A DNA stretch of 12,213 nucleotides, from positions 1-12,213 of the forward strand of contig DASUNJ010000656.1 of assembly GCA_036277235.1 (NCBI GenBank), given 5' to 3'. How positions within the stretch are numbered: the stretch's first letter is position 1; each line of letters starts with the position of its first letter. A model generated the notes under the pieces. That model saw nothing but the letters and a program-made list of their open reading frames with translations, did no database searches and was not told where the DNA came from. Made by a program: the position numbers and the translations under genes. The stretch comes from DATMER01 sp036277235. GTDB lineage: Bacteria; Acidobacteriota; Thermoanaerobaculia; Multivoradales; UBA5704. This document shows, piece by piece, positions 1-6,331 of this stretch.

Positions 1-955
1 CAACGCTTTGACCGTCTGCGGGAACCCCGAAATTTTGAATCCAAGGGCCCCCACTGGAGCCTTGCATCATGTCCGAACCGTACCCAACCGTGTTCGACTT
101 CTTGTCGAACTTTAGGCTGGAAGACGCAACTTGATGCATCCTGTTTCCGCCGTCGAGATTGACGGGGTACCCGATGCTGTGTACATGGTTGGTTTGTAGC
201 TTTAGAGTTGCGACTCCCAACCAACCAACGGCATCTCCGATGCGGTATATATTCCCATCCGAGAGCCGAGTATCCTGAAGTTCTAGGACTGCATAGTCAG
301 CCGCATTGGGTACTTTCCCCTTTCCAGTAGCCCATGTAACTGTTACGGCTACTGCAGAGCCCGGCCAACTGCCGAACGGCGCGGCCCCATCACGGAATGA
401 GGGGACAAAGATGAAGTTGGTAAAGAAGCCTGGACTTGTGGTTCCACTGTGGACGCAGTGGCCAGCCGTAAGCACAAGCCTGCGAGCTATGACTGCTCCT
501 GAGCAGACTGCAGGTCCCACTCCGGGAATTTCAAAGAAGAGCTTCCCCACTGCGCGGTAAGGATAAACTAAATCAGCCTCCGCGGGAATGAGCCGTGAAC
601 TGGTAAAGTGAGCCTTTGCCTGACCTATATCCGGAGCGTTGATGTTAGTTAGCTGATTCGCGACGGCTGACCGTTGCGGCGTATAGAGTATTTTTTCAAA
701 ATCAGGAGCCACCGCCGCCTCCGGCGCACCTCCGGGATAACCCCACGCAGGTTCACTATCAGCCACTAGGGTACTGTTGCTGAGTGATTTCCCAATGTTC
801 CAGGAAGGTGGCTTAGCTGCGGCAAAGCGAGCTGGCGTCCAATAGACCTCGGCTTCAGCGGGATCGAGAGGCTGGTCAATATAGTCTGCGGCTTTGCCCG
901 AAGCGGGAAGCACTAGCAGGAGACCAATAAGAATCGTGAATCGTTTGCCAGTCAT
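1..955 (-). CDS. Secreted trypsin-like serine protease (partial, runs off left edge)
   Basis: The reading frame is open from ATG at 955 to the window edge, giving 318 codons with the C-terminus missing. Residues 1-23 look like a Sec signal peptide (basic MTGKR, then a Leu/Ile/Val-rich core, cleavage near KAA/DY). A pro-region of about 100 residues follows. The complete chymotrypsin-fold triad is visible: His166 in TAGHC, Asp220 in ADYAVLEL, Ser301 in GSSGGP. This supports an exported S1-type endopeptidase, closest in style to bacterial trypsin/V8-like enzymes; the substrate is unknown. Only a weak ribosome site (AAGGGG about 10 bases upstream) precedes the start. The WYL-like gene lies 53 bases upstream on the same strand, so the two may share a transcript. 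Codon use is more A/T-rich than in the phage genes, which suggests a different origin. Confidence 0.88.
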   Translation of the reverse strand, partial: MTGKRFTILIGLLLVLPASGKAADYIDQPLDPAEAEVYWTPARFAAAKPPSWNIGKSLSNSTLVADSEPAWGYPGGAPEAAVAPDFEKILYTPQRSAVANQLTNINAPDIGQAKAHFTSSRLIPAEADLVYPYRAVGKLFFEIPGVGPAVCSGAVIARRLVLTAGHCVHSGTTSPGFFTNFIFVPSFRDGAAPFGSWPGSAVAVTVTWATGKGKVPNAADYAVLELQDTRLSDGNIYRIGDAVGWLGVATLKLQTNHVHSIGYPVNLDGGNRMHQVASSSLKFDKKSNTVGYGSDMMQGSSGGPWIQNFGVPADGQSV

Positions 956-1008
956 GGTTATTTGCCCCTTACTCGCCGAAGTGCCTGAGTTCTATTGCCT
1001 GTGACTGC

Positions 1009-1302
1009 TCATACGCAGCAGTGTACCGTGGTCATATGATCGTCGTTCCGGTCATAGCCGGCACGGTTTACTGGGAACGTGTGTCCTGTTGAGCGGACGC
1101 CTGACATCTTCCTTACTTCGAATAGCTTCCACCCGACAGTAGCGCCTGACCTGCTGGAACCACCCGTTTGGTAGCCGCGAAGGACTTCATGACCTGCTTT
1201 GCTGAAACCATGGCAATGGGGCTCGACCGTTCGCAAACTCCCACTGTAGGTGAACTGCACCACTGTTCTAATCCGTATCGCTTCGCAGATGGCTGAGTGC
1301 AT
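1009..1302 (-). CDS. Small stand-alone WYL-like domain protein
   Basis: This 97-residue protein matches the pattern of short WYL-like proteins: ICEAIRIRTVVQFTYSG near the start, then RTVEPHCHG, AGHEVLRGYQTGG and GWKLFEV, and a tail with AGYDRNDDHMTTVHC. WYL domains are Sm-like beta barrels that bind nucleic acid or nucleotides and often regulate defence or DNA-damage genes. This copy has no helix-turn-helix or other partner domain, so its role is not known. The ATG at 1302 was chosen because GGAG sits 6 bases upstream; a TTG at 1314 overlaps that site and is less likely. A sigma70-like promoter lies about 110 bases upstream. The secreted protease starts 53 bases after the stop. Family assignment comes from recognising the motif pattern. 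Confidence 0.75.
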   Translation of the reverse strand: MHSAICEAIRIRTVVQFTYSGSLRTVEPHCHGFSKAGHEVLRGYQTGGSSRSGATVGWKLFEVRKMSGVRSTGHTFPVNRAGYDRNDDHMTTVHCCV

Positions 1303-1409
1303 CGAGAGCTCCAACTGATAGGCAACCTTCGCTTCACGGTTTGCCCCAATGCCGCCGTAGCACCGCCCTCGACTGGCCTAGGGCATGACCCTCTTTTATC
1401 TGTTGATTA

Positions 1410-1438
1410 AGATTAAGAGATCTTGGCATTGCCGTCAA
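1410..1438 (-). promoter_or_regulatory. Candidate sigma70-type promoter for the WYL-like gene
   Basis: On the minus strand TTGACG (1433-1438) is followed, after 17 bases, by TAATCT (1410-1415). The spacing is ideal and each box differs little from consensus. The site lies in a locally AT-rich patch about 110 bases upstream of the WYL-like start, and would also serve the protease gene. It also marks the place where base composition changes from the GC-rich island to the less GC-rich left flank. It is a pattern match only. Confidence 0.45.
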
Positions 1439-1521
1439 GGTGTGGCTTACGGCGGGGGTCCGCGGCTCACAGGGCGGAGGAACATGCCCTCCGGGCGGCA
1501 GCTATCGGTTGTGGAGGCCGA

Positions 1522-1947
1522 TCATGGTTGAGGCTTATCCTGAAGGCAGCCGAGAAGGGCGTTCGTTCGGTCGAGGTCCCCGGAAAGGGCTTCATTTGCC
1601 CGCGTCAAAGCCTCCAGCTTCGCCTGCATCTGAGCTTCTAGGGCGAGAAGCTCGGCCTTGTGGCGGCGCTCGCGCTCTTCGGCGAGGGCCTTCAGGGCCT
1701 CTCGCTCTCGCTGGTAGGCCTCCTGGCGTAGGGCGTGGCCCTCTTCCATGATGCGGACGTCGAGCTGGAGCTGCTCCTGGCGCTTCTCCTGCCGGCGCTG
1801 GAGCCAGCGACGGAGCACCTCCAGGAAGGCGGCGCTTCCTCCGAGGGCTGCCAAGCCGGTGATGGTGCGGTCCACGAGCTCGCTCATGCGGGAGGCCCGG
1901 GTGATCTTCAGGCGGTAGCCGGGGGTGAGGGAGAGATTGACTTGCAT
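1522..1947 (-). CDS. Unknown coiled-coil protein at the end of the head module
   Basis: The product has 141 residues. I do not recognise its family. A mildly hydrophobic stretch at about residues 28-45 (TITGLAALGGSAAFLEVL) could be a short membrane anchor or amphipathic helix. From about residue 46 to 132 it is a long charged helix rich in Glu, Arg, Gln and Leu, very probably a coiled coil. ATG at 1947 was chosen because AGGAGG stands 6 bases upstream; a GTG directly before it would leave only 3 bases. The gene lies 63 bases after the stop of the 95-residue protein, with a hairpin terminator candidate in between, so its expression may be reduced relative to the head genes. An Rz-like spanin, a head-completion factor or an element-specific protein are all possible, and none is supported by a motif. 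Confidence 0.7.
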   Translation of the reverse strand: MQVNLSLTPGYRLKITRASRMSELVDRTITGLAALGGSAAFLEVLRRWLQRRQEKRQEQLQLDVRIMEEGHALRQEAYQREREALKALAEERERRHKAELLALEAQMQAKLEALTRANEALSGDLDRTNALLGCLQDKPQP

Positions 1948-1960
1948 CACGAACCTCCTG

Positions 1961-2004
1961 GGAAAAAGGACCCGCCCGGCGCCGAGGGGCGACGCCGGGC
2001 GGGT
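1961..2004 (-). terminator. Rho-independent-type terminator or attenuator after the head genes
   Basis: A perfect 11-bp inverted repeat (1970-1980 with 1994-2004) encloses a 13-base loop. On the minus strand the stem is followed by CCTTTTTCC. It starts six bases after the TAA of the 95-residue gene and ends just before the ribosome site of the coiled-coil gene. This position suits an end or partial stop of the head-gene transcript. The T run is short and offset by two bases, so strength is uncertain. Confidence 0.6.
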
Positions 2005-2010
2005 GCGTAA

Positions 2011-2298
2011 TTACCCGCGCTTGCGGGTCGGCGGCGCCACGGAGCCCGGCGCCGGATCCTGGACGCGCTCGGGCTTGAGCAGCTCGATGACCTCCATGTC
2101 CGGGGGCGCGGAGTCCACCTTCTCGATCCGCAGCTTGGGATCGTCGGCGAGCTGCGGGGGCAGCTCGGCGGCACGGACGTAGACTGGCTCGAGGCCGAAC
2201 GTCAGCACCTGGCCGTCCACGTTGACGCGGCGGGTGGCATTGGCGGTTTCCAGGACTTCACCAGTGACACGGATCTTGTAAATCTTCGTCTCTTTCAT
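2011..2298 (-). CDS. Small unknown protein downstream of the major head gene
   Basis: The product has 95 residues, and I do not recognise the family. It begins with an alternating, probably beta-rich segment (KIYKIRVTGEVLE) and continues with charged and proline-rich sequence, ending in a basic tail (PTRKRG). No signal peptide or membrane segment is visible. AAAGGAGA stands just upstream of the ATG, and the start lies 15 bases from the stop of the major head gene, so the two are co-transcribed. Small proteins in this place in Mu-like phages are often head-completion or connector-adjacent factors, but nothing in the sequence fixes that role. The terminator candidate immediately downstream suggests it is the last gene of the main head transcript. 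Confidence 0.72.
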   Translation of the reverse strand: MKETKIYKIRVTGEVLETANATRRVNVDGQVLTFGLEPVYVRAAELPPQLADDPKLRIEKVDSAPPDMEVIELLKPERVQDPAPGSVAPPTRKRG

Positions 2299-2313
2299 CT
2301 CTTTCTCCTTTTC

Positions 2314-3246
2314 TTACTCCGGTTGTTGAAGAACCCGCACGGCGGTTTGCCAGAACGCCGGTGTGACGCCGTACATGGCATCCATGCCGAACGGGATGTA
2401 ACGCGACGCAAACTCTTTGGACTGATCGAATTTCAGACCCTGCGGCTCGCGGGAAACCACGAAGATTGCGGGCCGCGGGCCGTTGGGGGTGGCTAGGACG
2501 ATGTCAACGGTGTTCTCCGTCCCCGCCTTGGGCTTGAAGTCGCGGACGAGCTCGAAGGCGCCCTGCCAGAGGTTGGGATCGGCGCCGAAGCTCTTCTCAG
2601 TGCGCAGCTTCTCGTAGGCCGACCAGACCTGCTGTGAGCGGACGAAAACGACCAGGCCCTTGCGGAAATCCTCGCTGCGCACCAGCTCGTCGCGAAGGAT
2701 GGAGTTGGCCATGAGCCGGTCCACGGCCGCGGACAACTCTTCCCGGACCTCGTTCACATCCGGGGCAGATGGGTCCGTGCGTGTGGTGAAAACGATGTTG
2801 GAGGCCAGGGTGCCGTCCGGGTGCTGATGCGAGTCGCTGAAGAAATCCTGGCCGTCGTAGGTGAGCAGGTTGTCGCGCAGGACGCGGTAGGCCAGGAGGA
2901 CCTTGCCGACCGCAAAGGCACGGCCGATGCGCGTGGCCTTCTCGGTGGCTTGCAGGAGGGCCGTTCCACGCTCGATGTCGAGGGAATCGAAGTCGAGGGT
3001 GACTTCGTACAGCTCCGGACGGACCTTGAGCCGGCCGGCGAAGCCCTGCTGGGCAACGCGGTCCCCGATCCACTTCCGCAGTTCGGGGAACACGGCGGCC
3101 CATTCGAGGTTGACCTCCTCGGCGAGCGAAGGGTCGGAGACCACGACGGCCACAAGCGGCAGGAGGGTCGTCGGATCGGTCTTGTCGTAAACGTCCAGGG
3201 CGATGGGCGTCGCCTTGACCGCGATCGATTTGAGGTCGCTGAGCAT
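2314..3246 (-). CDS. Major head (capsid) protein, Mu gpT-like
   Basis: The 310-residue product fits the size of the Mu-like major head subunit family (gpT). Recognisable traits are an N-terminal helix, the central YDGQDFFSDSHQHP segment (residues 130-143), where gpT-like proteins carry a similar 'F-D-x-x-HP' motif, and a C-terminal region with WYL-free beta-rich sequence (ILVxP-like 'DIVLATPNGPRPAIFVV'). These proteins adopt the HK97 fold and form the icosahedral shell. The ribosome site AGGAGA overlaps the TAG stop of the cement-like gene upstream, so translation is probably coupled. No HK97-type N-terminal delta domain is evident, in line with a separate internal scaffold. Order protease/scaffold, cement, major head matches Mu-like head modules. 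The assignment rests on motif pattern and gene order. Confidence 0.85.
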   Translation of the reverse strand: MLSDLKSIAVKATPIALDVYDKTDPTTLLPLVAVVVSDPSLAEEVNLEWAAVFPELRKWIGDRVAQQGFAGRLKVRPELYEVTLDFDSLDIERGTALLQATEKATRIGRAFAVGKVLLAYRVLRDNLLTYDGQDFFSDSHQHPDGTLASNIVFTTRTDPSAPDVNEVREELSAAVDRLMANSILRDELVRSEDFRKGLVVFVRSQQVWSAYEKLRTEKSFGADPNLWQGAFELVRDFKPKAGTENTVDIVLATPNGPRPAIFVVSREPQGLKFDQSKEFASRYIPFGMDAMYGVTPAFWQTAVRVLQQPE

Positions 3247-3258
3247 GGCGTTTTTCTC

Positions 3259-3699
3259 CTAGCGCCGGTCGATGTCGACGAACCACTTGCCGGGTGAGGC
3301 CGGGCGAGTGAACTTTCCGAGGAGGATGGATTCCGAGGTGACGGTGGAGACGGTGTTGTCGTCTACCACGAAGGCGTCATCGCCGGGCTTGGGCACGGCG
3401 CCCGTGAAGGCGAACTCCCACTCGCCCTGGCTGTTGACTTCGACGAAGCGGACGGCGCCGTAGGCGCTGAAGGTGTCTCCGAGGGTGCCGTCGGCGCCCG
3501 CGGTGTTGTCGTACGCCTTCCAGGCGACCCCTTGAGTGCGGAGGTCGGCGATGTCGTCTCCGGGCACGGCGAAGCCGTCGGAGTCCGTGCAGACGATGGC
3601 GTTTAGGTAGATGCGGGCTCCTCCCTTCACCGGGAGGGGAAGGAACTGCGGTTGATGGACCGAGTGCATGCGGTGAACGTCGGCAGTTAGAGCTGGCAT
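3259..3699 (-). CDS. Capsid cement/decoration-like protein
   Basis: The product has 146 residues. The C-terminal part, GDDAFVVDDNTVSTVTSES followed by LLGKFTRPASPGKWFVDID, resembles the small beta-rich capsid cement proteins (DUF2190-like) in which a '...G(V/K)...A..G...V.(I/V)' end is typical. Such proteins sit on the outer shell and stabilise the head after expansion. Its place between scaffold/protease and major head is where phages usually encode this function. The start is well supported: AAAGGAGG lies 7 bases before the ATG and overlaps the TGA of the upstream gene. The N-terminal 60 residues are not diagnostic. It could instead be another small structural protein; the role is inferred from position and a weak pattern. 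Confidence 0.6.
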   Translation of the reverse strand: MPALTADVHRMHSVHQPQFLPLPVKGGARIYLNAIVCTDSDGFAVPGDDIADLRTQGVAWKAYDNTAGADGTLGDTFSAYGAVRFVEVNSQGEWEFAFTGAVPKPGDDAFVVDDNTVSTVTSESILLGKFTRPASPGKWFVDIDRR

Positions 3700-3713
3700 G
3701 GTCTTCCCTCCTT

Positions 3714-4184
3714 TCAGTTGGACCGGAAGCCCCAGCTCGCGCTGAAGCGGTATTTCTGCTCGAGCTCGGCTTCTCGCTCGGACGTGAGAGAGCCTGGCTG
3801 GCGGGCGGCAGGATCGGCGTCGGCCATGCGGCCCGCGGTCAACGCTTCGACCGCGGGGACGGCGGAGAGGATCTGGAGGACCTGGTCAGCGATGGAGACA
3901 TCGATGGCAGGCTTGGCCGGGTCGGCTTGCAACTTGACCGTGGCGGGGGTGCGGTCGGCGAGCAGCTCGACCAGGAGCGGCCGGGCGAGCTTCGCCATGG
4001 CGGGCGTGACGCGGGCGCCGAGCTGGGCGAGGCGGCGGTCTACGTCAAGCTCGGCGCGTTGCCGGAGGAGCGTTGAGAGAGCCTGGGCGCCTTCGGCAAC
4101 CTGGGCGCGCAGGGCGGCCAGCTCGGGCTCTCCTGATGGAGCTTGATTGTCCGGCGGGGTCGCCGGAGGATCGTCTTCGGGCAT
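3714..4184 (-). CDS. Internally started scaffold protein (Mu Z-like)
   Basis: This is the same frame as the gpI-like gene, beginning at its Met168 and giving 156 residues (MPEDDPPATPPDNQ, then a Glu/Ala/Leu/Arg-rich helical body). A near-perfect ribosome site, GAAAGGAG, lies 6 bases before this ATG, stronger than the site of the full-length protein. Mu makes its scaffold Z from inside gene I, and lambda makes Nu3 inside C, so a nested scaffold is the expected arrangement. It would supply excess scaffold without protease. The start is inferred from sequence. Confidence 0.7.
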   Translation of the reverse strand: MPEDDPPATPPDNQAPSGEPELAALRAQVAEGAQALSTLLRQRAELDVDRRLAQLGARVTPAMAKLARPLLVELLADRTPATVKLQADPAKPAIDVSIADQVLQILSAVPAVEALTAGRMADADPAARQPGSLTSEREAELEQKYRFSASWGFRSN

Positions 4185-4685
4185 GGGTGTCTCCTTTCGA
4201 GCGGTGAGGACGTACTGGGGACGGCAGAGGGTCACGGGCGGGAGCCCGGGGATCGCGGGGCGGGCGTTGCCCAGGAGGGCGCAGCCGGTGAGATACCAGC
4301 CCCCGGTGACGGGATGGCTGAGCGCGATCTCGGCCGATCTGCGGGTGTAGCGCTTGCTGCGGATCAGCTCGATGACTGAAGGGTCGAGATCGATGTAGCG
4401 GACCCAGAGGGCGGCGTCCTGAAGCCAGACTCGCTCGCACCAGCCTAGGGAGGGGCCTCCCCAGTTGTGATCGAGGTTGAGGCTCGCCATCTCGACGGCC
4501 GGGTCGTAGACAGCGGCCATCTCGAGGAGGCGTTGCAGGGTGATGTTGATCCCGTGGGTCTCGGTGAGATCGACGGGGATCAGCGCGGGGAACTCCAGCG
4601 CCAGGCTGTCCCCGGCAGCTAGTTCGAGAACGTGATCGGCGCCGGGGGTCCAGAGGACCGAGCCGGTGATGATGCGGGGTTTCAT
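3714..4685 (-). CDS. Prohead protease with C-terminal scaffold, Mu gpI-like
   Basis: The product has 323 residues. Residues 1-155 resemble the Mu gpI protease: LNLDHNWGGPSLGW carries the likely catalytic His73, and KRYTRRSAEI carries the likely catalytic Ser117 (the place of the family's 'Y-x-x-(I/R)-S-x-E' motif), followed by LTGCALLGNARPAIPGL. The rest (168-323) is Pro/Glu-rich then helical, with a predicted coiled coil near residues 190-226, as expected for a scaffold. The ATG overlaps the TGA of the portal gene (ATGA), so translation is coupled and the much longer upstream open frame is not used. The protease would cut scaffold and head proteins during maturation. An internal start produces the scaffold alone (separate entry). 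Confidence 0.85.
   Translation of the reverse strand: MKPRIITGSVLWTPGADHVLELAAGDSLALEFPALIPVDLTETHGINITLQRLLEMAAVYDPAVEMASLNLDHNWGGPSLGWCERVWLQDAALWVRYIDLDPSVIELIRSKRYTRRSAEIALSHPVTGGWYLTGCALLGNARPAIPGLPPVTLCRPQYVLTARKETPMPEDDPPATPPDNQAPSGEPELAALRAQVAEGAQALSTLLRQRAELDVDRRLAQLGARVTPAMAKLARPLLVELLADRTPATVKLQADPAKPAIDVSIADQVLQILSAVPAVEALTAGRMADADPAARQPGSLTSEREAELEQKYRFSASWGFRSN
4191..4198 (-). promoter_or_regulatory. Internal Shine-Dalgarno site for the nested scaffold
   Basis: On the minus strand GAAAGGAG stands 6 bases upstream of the in-frame ATG at 4184, deep inside the protease gene. It is the same AAAGGAG type used before the cement-like gene and the 95-residue gene, which argues that it is functional and not chance. 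Confidence 0.65.
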
Positions 4686-6331
4686 CTGCCACCTCCAAAG
4701 CCGGGGTCTGGGAGAGCGGGAAGGCCGGTGTCCGGGGCGATGGGCCAGGGGCCGGTGGGCTCGTCGCCGGTGTAGCCGAGCTCTTGAGCCTCGGCGGCGC
4801 TGACGGTGCCGATGAAGCAGCGGCAGTTGTGGCCAGCAGGAGGCCACCACGTGTTCCAGATGGGGTGATCGATGGCGAAGACCTTGCCGTGCATGACGGC
4901 GTGGTTGTGGAGGGGACGCTGGCGGACGTGGTCGTCTCCGACGGTCCACCAGATGAGATAGCGGGTCTGGGACGGCAAGGACGAAAGGGACGCAAAGGAC
5001 GGATGGGAGATGGCTTCCTCGGCGGGTCGCGGCTCGACTACGGGCTCGTTGTCGAGAGGCGCGGGGACGCGCATGGTCATCCGGTAGTAGGCCAGGGGGA
5101 CTGCTACCCCGTTTTTGAGGGCGTTTTCAATGCCCTTCATGCGCTGGCCTCGGTCGGCGGCGTCGGTGGCGTCGTAGACGGATTTAGGGATGGGCGCGTC
5201 GGGGCCGAAGTTGAGCAGGACCAGCCAGCGGATCAGGCTGTCGGACTCGAAAGAACCCAGGAGGTGCGCGTCGTGCTGGACGGTTTCGAGGCGGACCTCA
5301 TTTGAGATCATTGCCTTGGCGAAAGAGCCGGCACCTTTGGCAAGGCCGCTGGTGTCGACCTCGCCGAGCATCAGCAGGGCTTCCGCGTGTTCGAGCCACG
5401 CGACGAACGAGGAATAGCTCGCGTCGCCTCCCCGCGAGGCTTCGAGGAAGCTGATGTCGAGGCCTTCGGGCAGCGCGATGGACGAGCCCGTGCGAATGGA
5501 GTTGAGGATCGCGAGCATGCGGTCCTCGTTCTCCTTGTTCAGGAGGTCCTGATCCGCCTTGTAGGGATAGGTACCTTTCGTGAGGGGCTGCGCGAAGCGC
5601 TCGACGAAGATCGCCCAGTATTTCGAGGCGTGCCGCTTCAGAAACCAGACCCAATAAAGCCGGTCGAGCAAGGCTCGGCCCCAGGGGTTGTCCTTGGTGC
5701 CGTAGGACAAAACCTGGAACTTCATCGGCGGCGCGGGGATCGGAGCGATGCGGCCCGGATGGGCGACGACATGGAGGGACCTGTCCACCGCCGACCACCC
5801 GAACCGCCACATGGGGCGGTCGATGAGATCAACCGGCAGCCACGCTCCGGCCAGGGGGCCGCGAGTGGCTTGCTCCCAGATGATCTCGTTGATGGCAACG
5901 CCCTTGATGACAGCTTCCAGGATGTTGGAAACGGGGACGATGCGGACCGGGATCAGGGAGAGCGCTGTCTGAACGAAGCGGGCGATCTCCTCGGCAAGCG
6001 GCGTCGAGTCGGCGGCGCGGATGTAGCGCGGCAACGCGAGCACCGCTTTGACTCGCTTTTCCCAGAGGGCGGCCATGTTCGTATCGGTTTCGATCATCCG
6101 CGTGTACAGCTCTCCGACGCGGTCGCCGTCTTCTGATCGTTCGCGGACGAAGCGGGAGGGGTGGGGAACCTCTTGCCATCTTCCGAAAGTGCCGAATCCA
6201 CGGAAGAGCATGGGATCGGACCCGAGCTCGCCCACGTAGGGGCGAAGCCGGCGCTCGGCCGACAGGGCGGTTAGCACCAGCTCGGCGAAGAGCTGCTCGG
6301 AACGGGATCGGGCGGCGGGGAGGGCGCTCAC
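4682..6331 (-). CDS. Portal protein (DUF935, Mu gp29-like) fused to a MuF C-terminal domain
   Basis: The product has 549 residues. Residues 1 to about 435 match DUF935 portals: RPYVGELG and MIETDTNMAALWEKR near the start, ILEAVIKGVAINEIIWE, WAIFVERFAQPLTKG, IALPEG-(L)DISFLEA and MLGEVDTSGLAKG. The portal is the twelve-part ring through which DNA is pumped. Residues 457-549 match the C-terminal part of the MuF minor head family: YLIWWTVGDDHVRQRPLH, then MHGKVF, PIWNTWWPPAGHNCRC. The helical N-terminal region of MuF proteins is absent. A Ser/Leu-rich linker (443-454), encoded by a short GGAC-type repeat, joins the two. Start is GTG at 6331, overlapping the terminase stop (GTGA), with GAGG 5 bases upstream. 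Mu has these as two separate genes; fusion of only the MuF tail is unusual. Confidence 0.87.
   Translation of the reverse strand: MSALPAARSRSEQLFAELVLTALSAERRLRPYVGELGSDPMLFRGFGTFGRWQEVPHPSRFVRERSEDGDRVGELYTRMIETDTNMAALWEKRVKAVLALPRYIRAADSTPLAEEIARFVQTALSLIPVRIVPVSNILEAVIKGVAINEIIWEQATRGPLAGAWLPVDLIDRPMWRFGWSAVDRSLHVVAHPGRIAPIPAPPMKFQVLSYGTKDNPWGRALLDRLYWVWFLKRHASKYWAIFVERFAQPLTKGTYPYKADQDLLNKENEDRMLAILNSIRTGSSIALPEGLDISFLEASRGGDASYSSFVAWLEHAEALLMLGEVDTSGLAKGAGSFAKAMISNEVRLETVQHDAHLLGSFESDSLIRWLVLLNFGPDAPIPKSVYDATDAADRGQRMKGIENALKNGVAVPLAYYRMTMRVPAPLDNEPVVEPRPAEEAISHPSFASLSSLPSQTRYLIWWTVGDDHVRQRPLHNHAVMHGKVFAIDHPIWNTWWPPAGHNCRCFIGTVSAAEAQELGYTGDEPTGPWPIAPDTGLPALPDPGFGGGR
4974..5002. repeat. 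Short GGAC-type repeat tract at the portal/MuF junction
   Basis: The plus strand shows a purine-rich tract built from imperfect repeats of the type ggcaaggacgaaag / ggacgcaaaggacgg. In the portal frame it encodes a Ser/Leu-rich linker exactly between the two domains. It reads as low-complexity DNA and is a possible scar of the fusion. Confidence 0.5.

Noticed and set aside
306..560. Plus-strand open frame in the left part
   Set aside because: Antisense to the serine protease with complete catalytic triad.
4686..4949. N-terminal extension of the gpI-like frame
   Set aside because: Arg/His/Pro-rich shadow of the MuF domain; the ATG at 4685 overlaps the portal stop and begins family-like sequence.
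5387..6136. Long plus-strand open frame opposite the portal gene
   Set aside because: Arises from GC-rich codon bias; the opposite strand carries clear DUF935 motifs and coupled start and stop codons.
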